The position numbers were made by a program, and so were the translations under genes. From NCBI GenBank assembly GCA_017854855.1, contig JAFMGZ010000007.1, positions 40,994 through 104,993 of the forward strand: DNA of 64,000 nucleotides, read 5' to 3'. The DNA is from Sulfitobacter sp. Its GTDB lineage: Bacteria; Pseudomonadota; Alphaproteobacteria; Rhodobacterales; Rhodobacteraceae. Of the stretch, positions 36,823 through 48,192 are shown in pieces. A model generated the notes under the pieces. The model had not been told where the DNA came from. It ran no database searches and saw only the letters and a program-made list of their open reading frames with translations. The stretch's first letter is position 1. Each line of letters opens with the position of its first letter.

Positions 36823-37730
36823 GACGCATCCTCCACCATCCAGGCGCATAAATCGGGAAAGGATATGCCGCAGGCTTGCGCTTGCTCTGGGGCCAGCGAT
36901 GTTGCGGTCATGCCCGGTTGGGTGTTGGTCTCAAGCAAGATCAGCCCGGCCGCGCCCTTGCTCTCATCCCAGCGAAAATCCGTGCGGCTGACACCGCGAC
37001 ACCCCAGCGCACGATGCGCCATCACAGCATAGCGCATGCACAAATCGAAAATCTCTTGCGGGATATCCGCCGGCACCACATGGGAGGACCCGCCCTCTTT
37101 GTACTTTGCGTCATAATCATACCAGCCGGTGGTGATGATATCGGTGACCGTCAGCGCACGGTCCCCCATCACTGTCGTCGTCAGCTCGCGGCCCGGCGCA
37201 TAAGCTTCAACCATGACCTCATCCGGCATCTGGTCATCCAGTTGCGGCGGGCCGTTGTTTTCGGCCGCCACCAGGTAAACCCCCACCGAAGACCCTTCGT
37301 TGTTGGGCTTCACCACATAGGGCGGCGGCATCACATGGGCCTTTCGGACATCTGATGCCTTGGCAATCACACTGTCGACCACGGGCAACCCATGGGCGCG
37401 ATAGACGTCCTTGCTGCGCTGCTTGTCCATGGCCAGCGCCGAGGACAGGACACCCGAATGCGTATAGGGCAAACGCATCCACTCAAGCATGCCCTGAACG
37501 CAGCCATCTTCGCCCCAGCGCCCATGCAGGCAGTTGAGAACGACATCAGGTTTCAGATGATCCAGAACAACAAAAAGGTCGGGGCCTGCATCGACCTCAA
37601 CCACATCATATTGTTTTTCCCGCAATGCAGCAGCACAGGCGCGCCCGGTATCCAAAGAGACCTCACGCTCTGCGGAGGGCCCGCCCATCAATACTGCAAC
37701 TGTCGGGGTTTGCCTGCTCGACGTACCCAC
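36810..37730 (-). CDS. ddl: D-alanine--D-alanine ligase
   Basis: Ddl makes the D-Ala-D-Ala end of the peptidoglycan stem peptide. The ATP-grasp enzyme has the N-terminal [13 protein letters not shown], the [11 protein letters not shown] segment, [15 protein letters not shown], and the late EINTQPG-like [14 protein letters not shown]. It is 306 residues. Translation starts at GTG. Its 3' end overlaps ftsQ, and murB is upstream on the same strand. Confidence 0.97.
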   Translation of the reverse strand: MGTSSRQTPTVAVLMGGPSAEREVSLDTGRACAAALREKQYDVVEVDAGPDLFVVLDHLKPDVVLNCLHGRWGEDGCVQGMLEWMRLPYTHSGVLSSALAMDKQRSKDVYRAHGLPVVDSVIAKASDVRKAHVMPPPYVVKPNNEGSSVGVYLVAAENNGPPQLDDQMPDEVMVEAYAPGRELTTTVMGDRALTVTDIITTGWYDYDAKYKEGGSSHVVPADIPQEIFDLCMRYAVMAHRALGCRGVSRTDFRWDESKGAAGLILLETNTQPGMTATSLAPEQAQACGISFPDLCAWMVEDASCDR

Positions 37731-37767
37731 CGCTTTGCCTTTGTTCTGAGCCTTTTGCGGCCCTTAA

Positions 37768-38739
37768 TTATTGGTCTTTGCCGTTTTCCGGCTTTGCCTC
37801 AACGCCCAGGGGATCCAACGGATCACCCAGCCGCATTATTTCCCACTCTAGCGTTATACCTAAGGTATCGTAAACCTTTTTTCGCACCTCTTCACCCAAT
37901 CCTTCCAGATCAGCAGCAGTCGCGTCACCGGTATTGATCAAGAAGTTGGAATGCATGGGCGACATCTGTGCGCCGCCTCTTGTGGCACCGCGCATTCCGG
38001 CGTCATCAATCACCTTCCATGCCTTGAGATCATGCACATCATCCGCACGCCCCGTAGAAGAGAAACCAGCGGGGTTTCGAAAGGTGCTTCCGGCGCTGCG
38101 GTCCTTGGTCGGCTGGGTCTCATCGCGCTTGCGCAATTGCTCTTCCATCCGTTGATGCAGGACCTCCGGTTGCCCCTGCGGCGGGGCGAAACTGGCCGAC
38201 ACCAATACCGCCCCCTCGGCCAGATCGCTTTGGCGGTAGCGGAAATTCAAATCATCCGGGCCCAAAGTGACAAGACGGCCATCGCGCAGCACCACCTGTG
38301 CGGACACGAAATGATCCGCGGTATAGCTGCCGTAGCAGCCCGCATTCATCCGGACCGCGCCGCCGATACTGCCCGGAATCGTGCGCAAAAAGGTCAGGTC
38401 AAGCCCCGCATCCGCCGCCCTGCGCGCCACATGCGCATCCAGTGCCGCAGCACCCGCTGTCACGCGGCCCTGCCCGATCTCGATCCCGTTGAACCCGCGT
38501 CCCAGCCGGATCACCACCGCACGCAGCCCCCCGTCCCGTATGATCAGGTTGGAGCCCACGCCCATCGGGAAAACCGCCACATCCTTGGGCAAATCGCGCA
38601 TGAAATCGCGTAGATCATCCAGATCTGCCGGCTGGAACAACACATCCGCAGGCCCCCCCACACGCAGCCAGGTCAATGCGCTCAGCAGCTTGTTGGGGGT
38701 CAATGCGCCACGGGTCTGGGGAAGTGAAATCTCTGTCAT
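37768..38739 (-). CDS. murB: UDP-N-acetylenolpyruvoylglucosamine reductase
   Basis: MurB uses FAD and NADPH to reduce the enolpyruvyl group to UDP-MurNAc. FAD-binding segments [17 protein letters not shown] and [17 protein letters not shown] are clear, and the catalytic serine lies in [10 protein letters not shown]. At 323 residues without the long insert it is a type II MurB. It follows two small membrane-protein genes and precedes ddl. Confidence 0.97.
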   Translation of the reverse strand: MTEISLPQTRGALTPNKLLSALTWLRVGGPADVLFQPADLDDLRDFMRDLPKDVAVFPMGVGSNLIIRDGGLRAVVIRLGRGFNGIEIGQGRVTAGAAALDAHVARRAADAGLDLTFLRTIPGSIGGAVRMNAGCYGSYTADHFVSAQVVLRDGRLVTLGPDDLNFRYRQSDLAEGAVLVSASFAPPQGQPEVLHQRMEEQLRKRDETQPTKDRSAGSTFRNPAGFSSTGRADDVHDLKAWKVIDDAGMRGATRGGAQMSPMHSNFLINTGDATAADLEGLGEEVRKKVYDTLGITLEWEIMRLGDPLDPLGVEAKPENGKDQ

Positions 38740-38770
38740 ACCTGCCGCGTAAAGCGAAACGGGCCCTGCG

Positions 38771-39064
38771 TCAAACGTCAGTTTCCGTCACGCGGCTGTC
38801 CAGCCATGCGCGCCTGATCCGGCCCGCAAACCACCCGATGCACCCCGCACAAAGCCCATAGACCAAGGCCGCCGCTTGGGCGATCATGACATTGACCTCA
38901 AAGGGATCGGCCCGCAAACCCCAGACCATCCAGCCCAGGTTCAGCAAAAGCCCCACCAGCAAAACCACGACAAAACGTCCCGGCCTGCGGACGTATCCAC
39001 AATGCGCACAGGCCAGCATCCATGTCACCAGCACCGCGATCAGAACATAGACCGTCCCGCTCAC
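38771..39064 (-). CDS. Small hypothetical membrane protein inside the mur cluster
   Basis: The 97-residue product has three hydrophobic stretches ([52 protein letters not shown]) and ends in a polar tail. I do not recognise the family. It starts at GTG and overlaps the stop of the DUF2484 gene by 4 nt (GTGA), so it is translationally coupled to it, and murB begins 32 bp downstream. Position suggests a role in wall synthesis or division that is not established. Confidence 0.7.
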   Translation of the reverse strand: MSGTVYVLIAVLVTWMLACAHCGYVRRPGRFVVVLLVGLLLNLGWMVWGLRADPFEVNVMIAQAAALVYGLCAGCIGWFAGRIRRAWLDSRVTETDV

Positions 39065-39327
39065 TCTGCCGGCCCTGTGCTATGCCTCAAGCTTTGCCTG
39101 ATCCAGCGCGCCAGATACATCACCGGCCAACGCAGGATCGAACAGCCCCCCGCCAGCACCAAAAGCGCGATCCAAGGGCCATGTTGCAGCGTGACATAGC
39201 CCAGCAAAGGTATGCCAACGGCGATCAGAACATAGGCATTGCGCCAATGCTGATCCTTGCTGGGCATCATCGCCAGGATATTGGCCACGACGGCCCACAA
39301 ACAGGCAAGTGTCAAAGACAAGCTCAT
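39061..39327 (-). CDS. DUF2484 family membrane protein
   Basis: The 88-residue product has an N-terminal helix beginning MSLSLTLACLWAVVANILAM, a second helix around VLIAVGIPLLGYVTL, and the segment HGPWIALLVLAGGCSILRWP typical of DUF2484. This small family is found between murC and murB in Rhodobacterales; function is unknown. It lies 58 bp after murC and is coupled by overlap to the next membrane gene. Confidence 0.8.
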   Translation of the reverse strand: MSLSLTLACLWAVVANILAMMPSKDQHWRNAYVLIAVGIPLLGYVTLQHGPWIALLVLAGGCSILRWPVMYLARWIRQSLRHSTGPAE

Positions 39328-39385
39328 TCAAAGCCCTCCACCTGCAGCGCGCCGCGGCACTTTCGATCATGCCGCCTTGGCACCA

Positions 39386-40804
39386 TCAAGCCGCCGCACC
39401 CTTCATGGCCGCAAGCTTGTCAGGCAATCCGTTGGCCCAGGCGCTGATCGTACCGGCCCCCAGACAGACCACCATATCGCCCGGCCCGGCCTGTTCCCGG
39501 ACCAGCCGCGCCAGATCGTCCTCGCTGGTGACAGCGCGGGCATGGCGATGCCCGTGGCGGATCAGCCCCGCCACCAGATCATCGCGGGATGCGCCTGCGA
39601 TGGGCTCCTCTCCGGCTGAAAAAACCTCGGCGATGCCCACGACATCCGCGTCGTTAAAGCAGGCGCAGAATTCATCGAAATGATGGCTCAGGCGCGTATA
39701 ACGATGCGGTTGATGCACGGCGATCACACGCCCTTCGGTGGCCTGACGTGCAGCTTTCAGCACGGCGGCAATCTCAACAGGGTGGTGGCCGTAATCATCA
39801 ATGATCGTGACGCCATCAACTTCGCCAACCTTGGTAAAGCGTCGGTTCACCCCACCAAACGCCGCCAAAGCGGTGCGGATTTCATCCAGTTTCATCCCCA
39901 GATGCCGCGCCACCGCCACTGCCGCCAGCGCGTTTGAGACATTGTGATCCCCCGGCATCGGCAGGCTGCACCCTTCGATGACCTTGTCCTCGGACTGCAG
40001 ATGAATGTCGAACAGCGCCACGCCGTTCTTGTAATGCAGGTTGCGCGCCCGCACGTCCGCCTGCGCGTTAAAGCCATATGTGACGACGCGCCGGTCGGTA
40101 ATCTTGCCCACCAGCTTTTGCACTTCTTCATGATCAATGCAGCAGACCGCCAGACCGTAGAACGGAATGTTCGACACGAAATCCAAGAACCCCTGCCGCA
40201 GCGTGTCAAAATCACCCCAATGTTCCATATGTTCGGGGTCGATATTGGTCACGATGGCAATGGTCGCGGGCAGGCGGTTAAAGGTGCCGTCGCTCTCATC
40301 GGCCTCAACCACCATCCATTCGCCCTGCCCCATGCGCGCGTTGGAGCCATAGGCGTGAATGATCCCGCCGTTCACCACCGTGGGGTCAATGCCGCCCGCC
40401 ACCAACAGTTCGGCCACCAGCGTGGTGGTCGTGGTCTTGCCATGGGTGCCGGCCACCGCGATGTTGGATTTCAGCCGCATCAATTCGGCCAGCATCTCTG
40501 CCCGGCGCACAATCGGCAGCCCCGCCAGACGCGCCGCGTCCAGCTCGGCATTGCCCGGCTTGATCGCAGATGAAATCACGATCACTGCGGCACCTTCGAT
40601 ATTCCCGGCCTGCTGTCCTTCGAATATCGTGGCCCCCAACCCCTTGAGCCGGTCGGTGATCTTGCTGGCCTTCAAATCAGAGCCCTGCACCCGGTAGCCA
40701 TGGTTCAACAAGACCTCGGCGATGCCCGACATGCCAATGCCGCCAATACCCACAAAATGGATCGGCCCCACATCGGTAGGCAATTTGGTTGCGGCTGCGT
40801 TCAT
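39386..40804 (-). CDS. murC: UDP-N-acetylmuramate--L-alanine ligase
   Basis: MurC adds L-alanine to UDP-MurNAc, the first peptide step. The N-terminal [18 protein letters not shown], the P-loop [11 protein letters not shown], the [11 protein letters not shown] metal-binding segment and [13 protein letters not shown] HQPHRYTRL are all present. It has 472 residues. Its ATG overlaps the stop of murG by 4 nt (ATGA), so translation is coupled. Confidence 0.98.
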   Translation of the reverse strand: MNAAATKLPTDVGPIHFVGIGGIGMSGIAEVLLNHGYRVQGSDLKASKITDRLKGLGATIFEGQQAGNIEGAAVIVISSAIKPGNAELDAARLAGLPIVRRAEMLAELMRLKSNIAVAGTHGKTTTTTLVAELLVAGGIDPTVVNGGIIHAYGSNARMGQGEWMVVEADESDGTFNRLPATIAIVTNIDPEHMEHWGDFDTLRQGFLDFVSNIPFYGLAVCCIDHEEVQKLVGKITDRRVVTYGFNAQADVRARNLHYKNGVALFDIHLQSEDKVIEGCSLPMPGDHNVSNALAAVAVARHLGMKLDEIRTALAAFGGVNRRFTKVGEVDGVTIIDDYGHHPVEIAAVLKAARQATEGRVIAVHQPHRYTRLSHHFDEFCACFNDADVVGIAEVFSAGEEPIAGASRDDLVAGLIRHGHRHARAVTSEDDLARLVREQAGPGDMVVCLGAGTISAWANGLPDKLAAMKGAAA

Positions 40805-41901
40805 TTGCTTTTTCCTTGTTCTGCGAGGGCTTCCACCATCCCTGCCAAAGTCTCTGCGGCGTCCGGCTTGCTGACCGACAGCGCGGCATTCGACATCTGT
40901 ATCGCAGCCGTTGGATGGGTCAGGATCATTTCAATCTGCTGTGCCATGCTTTCGGGGTTGGCCATGTCCTCTGGTACCAGGATGGCGGCACCTGCCTCCA
41001 CCAGACCGCGTGCATTTGCGCTTTGGTGATCCCCTGTTGCGGCCGCAAAAGGGATCAGCACCGATGGCCGCCCGATCACCGAAATATCGGCCACCGAAGA
41101 CGCGCCAGAGCGGCTGATCACCAGCTGCGCCTCTGACATACGGCGCGGTACATCGTTGAAAAACGGCTGGACATCCGCCGAAATGCCGTGCTCTGCGTAA
41201 TAGTTGGCAACCCTTTCGGCATCCTCTTCGCGGGCCTGATGGCTGACGCGGATGTTGCGCAACAGCGCCATCGGCAAACCCGCAATGGCCGGTGGCACCA
41301 CATCCGACAGGATACGCGCCCCTTGCGATCCCCCCATGATCAGCAGTTCCATCGGGTAATCCCCCGGCGCGATATAGCCCGCACCGGCCCGGTCCAGCAC
41401 AGCCGCCCGCACCGGATTGCCGACATGCACCGCCTCGACGCCCTCAGGCAGCTTGGTCGGCCATGTGCCGCAAGCCACGGCATCAACACGTTTTGCAAAC
41501 AGCTCGTTCACCCGACCCAAAACGCCGTTTTGCTCATGGATCATTCGGGGCCGCCGCAACAGCGTTGCCGCCGCCAGCGCGGGGATCGACGGATAACCTC
41601 CAAAACCCACAACCACCGCTGGCTTGTCCAAGACCATCCGCCACGCGGCACCCAGGACGCCTGCCGCGATACGCAGCGGCACCAGCGCCTTGGCCAGCAC
41701 ACCGCCACGCGCAAAGGTGGCGGCACTGACCTGGACAATCTCAACCGCCTCGGGAAATGCGCCGGTATAGCGTGCTCCGCGCGCATCCGTAGACAGACGC
41801 ACCCGCCAGCCCCGCGCCAGCATCACTTCTGCCAGCGCCTGGGCGGGAAACATATGGCCACCCGTGCCACCCGCCGCAATGATGAGCAAAGGTGCCTTCA
41901 C
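40801..41901 (-). CDS. murG: UDP-GlcNAc:undecaprenyl-PP-MurNAc-pentapeptide GlcNAc transferase
   Basis: MurG converts lipid I to lipid II on the cytoplasmic face of the membrane. The GT28 enzyme of 366 residues has [16 protein letters not shown] at the start, [14 protein letters not shown] near residue 95, [12 protein letters not shown] in the middle and [17 protein letters not shown] in the sugar-nucleotide site. It starts at GTG overlapping the ftsW stop (GTGA) and ends overlapping murC. Confidence 0.97.
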   Translation of the reverse strand: MKAPLLIIAAGGTGGHMFPAQALAEVMLARGWRVRLSTDARGARYTGAFPEAVEIVQVSAATFARGGVLAKALVPLRIAAGVLGAAWRMVLDKPAVVVGFGGYPSIPALAAATLLRRPRMIHEQNGVLGRVNELFAKRVDAVACGTWPTKLPEGVEAVHVGNPVRAAVLDRAGAGYIAPGDYPMELLIMGGSQGARILSDVVPPAIAGLPMALLRNIRVSHQAREEDAERVANYYAEHGISADVQPFFNDVPRRMSEAQLVISRSGASSVADISVIGRPSVLIPFAAATGDHQSANARGLVEAGAAILVPEDMANPESMAQQIEMILTHPTAAIQMSNAALSVSKPDAAETLAGMVEALAEQGKSK

Positions 41902-43067
41902 CGCAACCGCCCCCGGCCCAGCAGGTCCGAAATCTCGCCCTGCGGCCGTGTCCGGGTAAAGGCCAACAGCATTCCCACGGCAATGCCAGAGGCAATCACC
42001 GAAGACCCGCCATAGCTGACGAAGGGCAAAGTCATTCCTTTTGCTGGCAACAAACGCACCGCAACCCCCATGTTGATCATCGCCTGTACGCCAAACATAC
42101 AGGCCAAACCGGTCCCTGCCAAACGAATGAACGGGTCCCTTTCACGTACCAGCCGCAACAGCGACCGCACAACGACGCCCGAATAAAGCGCGATGATGCA
42201 AAGCACCAGCACCAGACCGTATTCCTCTGCGGCAACGGCAATGATAAAATCGGTATGCGCATCGGGCAAAGACCATTTCACCTGCCCCTCGCCCACGCCG
42301 ACCCCAAACAATCCACCCTCACGGATGGCATCGGTCGCATAGCCCAATTGCGTCGTCGGATCGACATCGGGGCTCAGAAACCCGTCGATACGACGGGCAA
42401 AATGTTCTGAATTAGCATAGGCCACGGTACCTGCAATCACCACCATCGCGGCCATGCAAACCAGCAGAACCATCGGGGCCCCGGCCACGAAATACATCAC
42501 GCCCCAGCCAAACAACACCAGACAGGCCTGACCGAAATCAGGCTGCAGCGCCAGCATCAAGACAATCGAGATGCACAGCGCAAAAGACCACACCTTGCCC
42601 GGAGGACCGTTAATCTCAAGCGAGGCGGCCATAAGCCAAGCGGTGGCGACGACAAACCCCGGCTTCAGGAATTCGGAAGGCTGGATGCTTGCAAAGCCCA
42701 GTGAATACCACCGCGTCGCCCCCTTGCCGAAATCCGTGCCCAGAAACGGCAGCAACGCCAGCGCGATAAACGCCAGCACAAAGCCAATCACCGCAAGCCG
42801 TCGCACCAGCAACGGCGACATCATCGAGGTGATCACCATGGCGGCAATGGCCAGCCCGCCAAAAAACGCCTGCCTCTGAACATAGTGAAATGGATCAAAC
42901 CCGTTGCGCTCTGCCAGCGGAACAGAGGCCGCAAGGCCCAACAGCAACCCCACCCCGAACAGCATCAGAACGCACGAAAGCGTCCAGCGGTCCACGGTTC
43001 GCCACCATTTTGGAAGTATCGGTTCACCGTCCTGTATCCGAACGGTGCCATGCGCCATTGCTGTCAT
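41898..43067 (-). CDS. ftsW: Lipid II polymerase FtsW (SEDS family)
   Basis: FtsW is the septal SEDS glycosyltransferase that works with FtsI. The 389-residue protein has about ten membrane helices and the SEDS blocks [21 protein letters not shown] residues (seen as [15 protein letters not shown]) and the C-terminal [19 protein letters not shown]. It precedes murG with a 4-nt overlap. Upstream is the divergent flavoprotein gene across 228 bp, so ftsW needs either its own promoter or read-through from murD. Confidence 0.97.
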   Translation of the reverse strand: MTAMAHGTVRIQDGEPILPKWWRTVDRWTLSCVLMLFGVGLLLGLAASVPLAERNGFDPFHYVQRQAFFGGLAIAAMVITSMMSPLLVRRLAVIGFVLAFIALALLPFLGTDFGKGATRWYSLGFASIQPSEFLKPGFVVATAWLMAASLEINGPPGKVWSFALCISIVLMLALQPDFGQACLVLFGWGVMYFVAGAPMVLLVCMAAMVVIAGTVAYANSEHFARRIDGFLSPDVDPTTQLGYATDAIREGGLFGVGVGEGQVKWSLPDAHTDFIIAVAAEEYGLVLVLCIIALYSGVVVRSLLRLVRERDPFIRLAGTGLACMFGVQAMINMGVAVRLLPAKGMTLPFVSYGGSSVIASGIAVGMLLAFTRTRPQGEISDLLGRGRLR

Positions 43068-43295
43068 GACTATCTGCCTTACACTGCCTCATCTGCCCCG
43101 AAGGGTGTCCCATTATTGGGATCTACAGCCGCATCTTAGACCGGTTTGGCGCAACAGGCTAGGGCTTTTCATGCGCCCCGCGGTCGCCTTTGCCCCGCGA
43201 CAGGCCCGCCCGCGCGCGCGCCTCATGCAGGCTACCATGCGGCCCGCCTTGCACGGCAACTTGACCCGCCCGCCGGATCGGTGCAAGCCGCACCC

Positions 43296-44477
43296 ATGCA
43301 GTTTGACACAGTGATCATAGGGGCCGGTGCCGCCGGCATGATGTGCGCCGCCCACGCAGGCGGGCGCGTGCTGGTGGTGGACCACGCCAAAGCACCGGGC
43401 GAAAAGATCCGCATCTCGGGCGGCGGGCGGTGCAATTTCACCAATATGCACTGCGCCCCCGACAGCTTCCTGTCCCGCAACCCGCATTTCGCCAAATCCG
43501 CATTGGCCCGCTATACGCAATGGGACTTCATCGAACTGGTGGACCGCCACGGCATCAAATGGCACGAAAAGACGCTGGGCCAGCTGTTTTGCGACACATC
43601 GGCCAAAGAAATCATCGCCATGCTGCGTCAGCTGATGGCACAGGCCGGTGTCGACCTGCGCCTGCACAGCACCGCACATGGCATCCAAAAACACACCGAT
43701 CACTTCAGCCTCACGCTGCAAGAGCCTGACAAGGCAACAAAAATAACCTGCCGAAACCTTGTTATCGCAACGGGTGGTAAATCCATCCCCAAGATGGGGG
43801 CAACCGGGTTTGCCTATGACATCGCGCGGCAATTCGACATTCCCGTGACCGAAACCCGCCCCGCCCTTGTGCCCTTCACCTTTGCCGAAGGCCGCTTTGC
43901 CGAAATTTCGGGGGTCGCCACCCCGGCACGGGTCACCGCCGGTACCGCCACTTTCGAAGAAGCGCTGCTCTTCACCCATCGCGGCCTGTCCGGCCCCGCA
44001 GTCCTGCAGGCCTCGTCCTACTGGGACGAAGGCGCGCCAATCACCGTCAATCTGACGCCCGCCGCTGATCTGCTCGAAAAACTGCGGGCCCAGCGCCAGA
44101 CCTCGGGCCGCAAGAATCTGACCACCGAACTGGCGCATCACCTGCCTGCGCGGCTGGTGGATCATCTGTCCAGCCAAATGGACCTTTCGGGCAATCTGGC
44201 CGATTGGTCCGACGCCCGCCTGACCGCGCTTACCGACACGCTTGCCGCCTGGCAGCTGCACCCCTCGGGCACCGAAGGTTACCGCACCGCCGAAGTCACC
44301 CTGGGCGGCGTCGACACCGATGCGCTGTCATCGCGCAGCATGATGGCCAAAGAGGTCGCGGGCCTCTATTTCATCGGCGAAGCGGTGGATGTCACGGGCT
44401 GGCTGGGCGGCTATAACTTCCAATGGGCCTGGTCCTCGGCCATGGCCGCCGCCCGCGCCATCACGGGGCCGCAATAA
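43296..44477 (+). CDS. FAD-dependent oxidoreductase of the HI0933/BaiN family
   Basis: The 393-residue flavoprotein has the dinucleotide motif [13 protein letters not shown] at the start, [14 protein letters not shown] near residues 40-53, and the C-terminal [16 protein letters not shown]. This HI0933-like family includes the bile-acid reductase BaiN, but most members have no known substrate. It lies on the plus strand inside the minus-strand dcw cluster, between ftsW and murD, and its 3' end overlaps that of murD by 17 nt. The ATG at 43296 is preferred because an upstream start would add a 50-residue low-complexity leader. Confidence 0.9.
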   Translation: MQFDTVIIGAGAAGMMCAAHAGGRVLVVDHAKAPGEKIRISGGGRCNFTNMHCAPDSFLSRNPHFAKSALARYTQWDFIELVDRHGIKWHEKTLGQLFCDTSAKEIIAMLRQLMAQAGVDLRLHSTAHGIQKHTDHFSLTLQEPDKATKITCRNLVIATGGKSIPKMGATGFAYDIARQFDIPVTETRPALVPFTFAEGRFAEISGVATPARVTAGTATFEEALLFTHRGLSGPAVLQASSYWDEGAPITVNLTPAADLLEKLRAQRQTSGRKNLTTELAHHLPARLVDHLSSQMDLSGNLADWSDARLTALTDTLAAWQLHPSGTEGYRTAEVTLGGVDTDALSSRSMMAKEVAGLYFIGEAVDVTGWLGGYNFQWAWSSAMAAARAITGPQ

Positions 44478-45864
44478 CCTTTGCCACCTGTGCGGCAAAA
44501 TCCTCACCGCGCCGTTCGAAATTGTCATATTGATCAAAACTGGCCGCCGCCGGGGCCAGCAGCACCACATCGCCCGGCTCTGCCTCTGCCGCCGCCTGCG
44601 CCACGGCGATCTCCATGGTGCCGCAAACCTCGGCCTCGACACTCAGCTGCATGGCAAATGCCGCCGCCTCGCGCCCGATCACATAGGCCTTGCGCACCGA
44701 TCCGCTGGCCGCAGCCAAACCGTCCAGCCCGCCTTCCTTCTCCAGACCGCCGCAAATCCAGCGGATGTTGCCAAAAGCCGCCAGCGCCTTGGCGGCCGAA
44801 TCCACATTGGTGGCCTTGCTGTCATTCACAAAACGCACCCCATCCTTTTCTCCGATCGTCTGGGACCGGTGCGGCAAACCGCCAAAGGAATGAAACGCCA
44901 CCTCGATCACTTTCGGGGCCAACCCCAGCGACCGACAGGCCGCATAGGCCGCACAGGCGTTTTGATGGTTATGCGCCCCCGGCAATCCCGCCACGGCCCG
45001 CAGATCAATAGAGGCGATCTGCTTGCCCTTGCGATATTCCGACAAGAACCCCTTGCGTGCAAAGACCTGCCACCCCGGACCGGTCAGCTTTTGCGCAACC
45101 GACACCCGGATCACCCGGTCATCCACCGGGCCCTGGCTCATTTGTCCGGCCAAAAACCGCCCCTCAGGCTCATCCACCCCGATCACGGCACGGTCCGGCC
45201 CGCCTTCTGCAAACAACCGGCGCTTGGCCGCGAAATAGCCGCCCATGCCGGCATGCCGGTCCAGATGATCAGGCGACAGATTGGTAAAGACCGCCACATC
45301 CGGCGTCAGGCTGCGCGCCAGATCTGTCTGATAGCTCGACAGCTCCAGCACCACGACCTCGCCATCCACGGCCGGATCCAGATCCAGCACCCCGCGCCCG
45401 ATATTGCCGGCCAATTGGCAGGGCCGGCCCACATGTTCCAAAATATGATGGATCAGGGCCGAGGTGGTGGATTTCCCGTTTGATCCCGTCACCGCAACCA
45501 CCCTTGGCGCGCTATCGAAATTATCCCATTCGTCACTGGCAAAACTCTGGAAAAACAAACCGATATCATTGTCCACCGGCACCCCTGCGGCCAGCGCCAG
45601 CGCCACCACAGGGTTCGGTGCGGGATAAAGATGGGCAATGCCGGGGCTGACAATCAACCGCGCAATCCCCTCCAGATGCTGCTCCGTCTTGAACGCCACA
45701 CAGGCAAACCCTTCGGCCTCCGCCGTCTCGCGGGCCGCCGGATTATCATCCCAGCACAGCACCTGCGCGCCGCCCGCCCGCAGGGCCCTGGCGGCACTCA
45801 AACCAGAGCGCCCCAAGCCCAATACCGCAACCCGGCTTCCGTCCAATCCCTGCACTGGAATCAT
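44461..45864 (-). CDS. murD: UDP-N-acetylmuramoylalanine--D-glutamate ligase
   Basis: MurD adds D-glutamate to UDP-MurNAc-Ala. The 467-residue protein has the P-loop [14 protein letters not shown] and the later [13 protein letters not shown] segment. The ATG at 45864 has AGGGGG 7 nt upstream; a start 11 codons earlier would overlap the divergent glutaminase leader. murD is isolated from its partners by plus-strand genes on both sides, with its 3' end overlapping the flavoprotein gene. Confidence 0.97.
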   Translation of the reverse strand: MIPVQGLDGSRVAVLGLGRSGLSAARALRAGGAQVLCWDDNPAARETAEAEGFACVAFKTEQHLEGIARLIVSPGIAHLYPAPNPVVALALAAGVPVDNDIGLFFQSFASDEWDNFDSAPRVVAVTGSNGKSTTSALIHHILEHVGRPCQLAGNIGRGVLDLDPAVDGEVVVLELSSYQTDLARSLTPDVAVFTNLSPDHLDRHAGMGGYFAAKRRLFAEGGPDRAVIGVDEPEGRFLAGQMSQGPVDDRVIRVSVAQKLTGPGWQVFARKGFLSEYRKGKQIASIDLRAVAGLPGAHNHQNACAAYAACRSLGLAPKVIEVAFHSFGGLPHRSQTIGEKDGVRFVNDSKATNVDSAAKALAAFGNIRWICGGLEKEGGLDGLAAASGSVRKAYVIGREAAAFAMQLSVEAEVCGTMEIAVAQAAAEAEPGDVVLLAPAAASFDQYDNFERRGEDFAAQVAKVIAAP

Positions 45865-45885
45865 TTCTGGCCCCCTGTTAGATGT

Positions 45886-46848
45886 TTGCCGCACCATGGG
45901 GCCAAGCGGCCCCCTTCACAAGCCGGAGACGCGCCGATTCCCGATCTTCACACCCTCCTTGATGACCTCGACCGCACCATCAGGGCAGATGGCGACTGGG
46001 GCACCCCGGCCAGCTACATCCCCGAACTCGCCCGCATCGATCCCGCGCAATTCGCCATCAGCGTGGTCACCGCCGACGGGCAGCTGCATGGTGCCGGCGA
46101 TGTCAGCACGCGCTTTTCGGTGCAATCCATCACCAAGGTCTTTACCCTTGCCATCGCCCTGGGCCGCGCGGGCGATCAGCTGTGGCAACGCGTGGGCCGC
46201 GAACCCTCGGGGCGGGCCTTCAATTCCATCGTCCAGCTGGAACAGGAACAGGGCCGCCCGCGCAACCCCTTCATCAACGCCGGTGCCATCGTCACTACCG
46301 ACGAAGTGCTCTGCGGCCGCGCGCCCCGCGACGCCCTGGCCGAAATCGTCCAATTCGTCCGTACCGCCGCCGAAGACGACAACATCCACATCAACAACGC
46401 CGTCGCCGCCTCCGAAACCGCCCATGGCCACCGCAACTTTGCGCTGGCGCATTTTCTGGCCAGCTACGGCAATCTGAAAAATCCCCCCGAAATGACCCTG
46501 GGCACCTATTTCCACCATTGCGCGCTGGAAATGACGACCGCCCAACTGGCCATGGCGGGGCGCTTTTTGATGGGGGCACCGGGTGGCCCGCGCCTGCTGT
46601 CCACCCAACGCATCCGCCGGCTGAACGCATTGATGCTCACCTGCGGTCACTACGACGGCTCTGGCGATTTCGCCTACCGCGTGGGCATCCCCGGCAAATC
46701 CGGCGTCGGCGGCGGCATCCTGGCCATCGTCCCGGGCAAAGCCTCCATCGCCGTCTGGTCCCCCGGCCTCAATCTCTACGGCAACAGCAACAAAGGCACC
46801 CAAGCCCTTGAAATAATGCCAAAAAAAATGAACTGGTCGATCTTCTAG
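45886..46848 (+). CDS. glsA: Glutaminase
   Basis: This enzyme hydrolyses glutamine to glutamate and ammonia (serine-dependent glutaminase fold). The catalytic serine-lysine pair is in [22 protein letters not shown] and the late [18 protein letters not shown] are diagnostic. No in-frame ATG exists near the expected start: TTG at 45886 gives a 320-residue protein, while ATT at 45937, with GGAG upstream, gives 303 residues, close to the usual 308. The start is therefore unsure. It is divergent from murD with about 20-70 bp between them and is on the opposite strand to the rest of the dcw cluster. Confidence 0.92.
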   Translation: MPHHGAKRPPSQAGDAPIPDLHTLLDDLDRTIRADGDWGTPASYIPELARIDPAQFAISVVTADGQLHGAGDVSTRFSVQSITKVFTLAIALGRAGDQLWQRVGREPSGRAFNSIVQLEQEQGRPRNPFINAGAIVTTDEVLCGRAPRDALAEIVQFVRTAAEDDNIHINNAVAASETAHGHRNFALAHFLASYGNLKNPPEMTLGTYFHHCALEMTTAQLAMAGRFLMGAPGGPRLLSTQRIRRLNALMLTCGHYDGSGDFAYRVGIPGKSGVGGGILAIVPGKASIAVWSPGLNLYGNSNKGTQALEIMPKKMNWSIF

Positions 46849-46914
46849 GGCGTCTCAAACCCACGCGCCGCCCTAGCTGCTCCGCGTTCTGTCAGCCAGG
46901 CCAATAAAGCCTCA

Positions 46915-46980
46915 ACTCTTTTTGGCCCTAAATCCCTCGGAGGTTTGGAGGCAGAGCCTCCAAAGGCCCCAAAAGGGCCT
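46915..46980 (+). repeat. Dispersed CTTTTTGGC element with two hairpins
   Basis: ACTCTTTTTGGCC followed by AAATCCCTCGGAGG leads into the hairpin TTTGGAGGC/GCCTCCAAA (46944-46964) and then GGCCC/GGGCC (46965-46979). An almost identical copy in the other orientation lies at 62391-62456. It stands between the ends of glsA and mraY and may stop transcripts arriving from both sides. Confidence 0.7.
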
Positions 46981-47053
46981 CCAAAACCGCGCGCCGCACA
47001 CGCCGGTTCCCCCCAGAACACAAAATATCGTCTGCGAAAAACCCGTCTCCGCC

Positions 47054-48136
47054 TCAGCGCACCTTCAACGTGGCCAGTCCGATCATGGCAAGGATCAAAG
47101 AGATGATCCAGAACCGGATCACGATCTGCGGCTCCGCCCAGCCCTTCTTTTCATAATGGTGATGGATCGGTGCCATCAGGAACACCCGCCGCCCGGTGCT
47201 CTTGAAATACAGCACCTGGATGATCACCGACAGCGCCTCGACCACGAACAGACCGCCCACGATCGCCAGCACCAGCTCATGTTTGGTCGCCACCGCAATC
47301 GCCCCCAGCGCCCCACCCAGCGCCAGCGATCCGGTATCGCCCATGAACACCGCCGCAGGCGGCGCATTATACCACAAGAACCCAAGGCCCCCGCCAAATA
47401 TCCCGGCGGTAAAGATCAATATCTCCCCAGTGCCCGGCACATAATGCACATCGAGGTAATCTGTGAAATCCACACGCCCCACCGCATAGGCGATAACACC
47501 CAAAGTGCCTGCTGCAATCATCACCGGCATGATCGCCAGCCCGTCCAGACCATCGGTCAGGTTGACCGCATTGGCCGCCCCCACGATCACGATGATCGCG
47601 AAAGGAACAAAGAAATAACCCATATTGATCAGGGTGTCCTTGAACACAGGCAAGGCCAATTGGTACTGCAGCCCCTCGGGATGGTATTGCGCCGCCCAGA
47701 AACCCGCGATGCCAGAGATCAAGAACCCCAGCAAAAGCCGGATCCTTGAGGACACGCCCTTCACGTTCTGCTTGCTCACCTTGGCATAGTCATCGGCAAA
47801 TCCGATGGCCGCGAAACTCATCGTGACAAACAGCACCAGCCAGACAAAGGGGTTGTCCAGCCGCGCCCACAGCAATGTCGACGTCAGCAGGGCCCCGACA
47901 ATCAGCAACCCGCCCATCGTGGGCGTGCCCGCCTTGACGAAATGTCCCTCAGGGCCGTCCTCGCGGATCGGCTGGCCCTTGCCCTGACGCCTGCGCAGAA
48001 CCGCGATCAACGGCTTTCCGAACAAAAACCCAAAGATCAACGCCGTCAGAAACGCCCCACCCGCCCTGAAGGTGATGTAGCGAAACAAGTTAAAAAAGTC
48101 GCCACCATCCGACAGCAGGGTCAACCAATAGAGCAT
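47054..48136 (-). CDS. mraY: Phospho-N-acetylmuramoyl-pentapeptide transferase
   Basis: MraY makes lipid I by moving phospho-MurNAc-pentapeptide to undecaprenyl phosphate. The polytopic 360-residue protein has the family blocks [23 protein letters not shown] and [15 protein letters not shown], and the C-terminal [12 protein letters not shown]. The ATG at 48136 has AGGA 8 nt upstream and is preferred over an in-frame TTG one codon earlier. murF precedes it by 56 bp. Confidence 0.98.
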   Translation of the reverse strand: MLYWLTLLSDGGDFFNLFRYITFRAGGAFLTALIFGFLFGKPLIAVLRRRQGKGQPIREDGPEGHFVKAGTPTMGGLLIVGALLTSTLLWARLDNPFVWLVLFVTMSFAAIGFADDYAKVSKQNVKGVSSRIRLLLGFLISGIAGFWAAQYHPEGLQYQLALPVFKDTLINMGYFFVPFAIIVIVGAANAVNLTDGLDGLAIMPVMIAAGTLGVIAYAVGRVDFTDYLDVHYVPGTGEILIFTAGIFGGGLGFLWYNAPPAAVFMGDTGSLALGGALGAIAVATKHELVLAIVGGLFVVEALSVIIQVLYFKSTGRRVFLMAPIHHHYEKKGWAEPQIVIRFWIISLILAMIGLATLKVR

Positions 48137-48192
48137 CAAACACGTCCTAACTCATCATACTGTGGGCCACCGGCTTTGGGCGGCGGCCCGAT

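Noticed and set aside
35410..37032. 540-residue plus-strand open frame opposite ftsA, ftsQ and ddl
   Set aside because: It spans three certain division genes on the other strand and shows only antisense composition.
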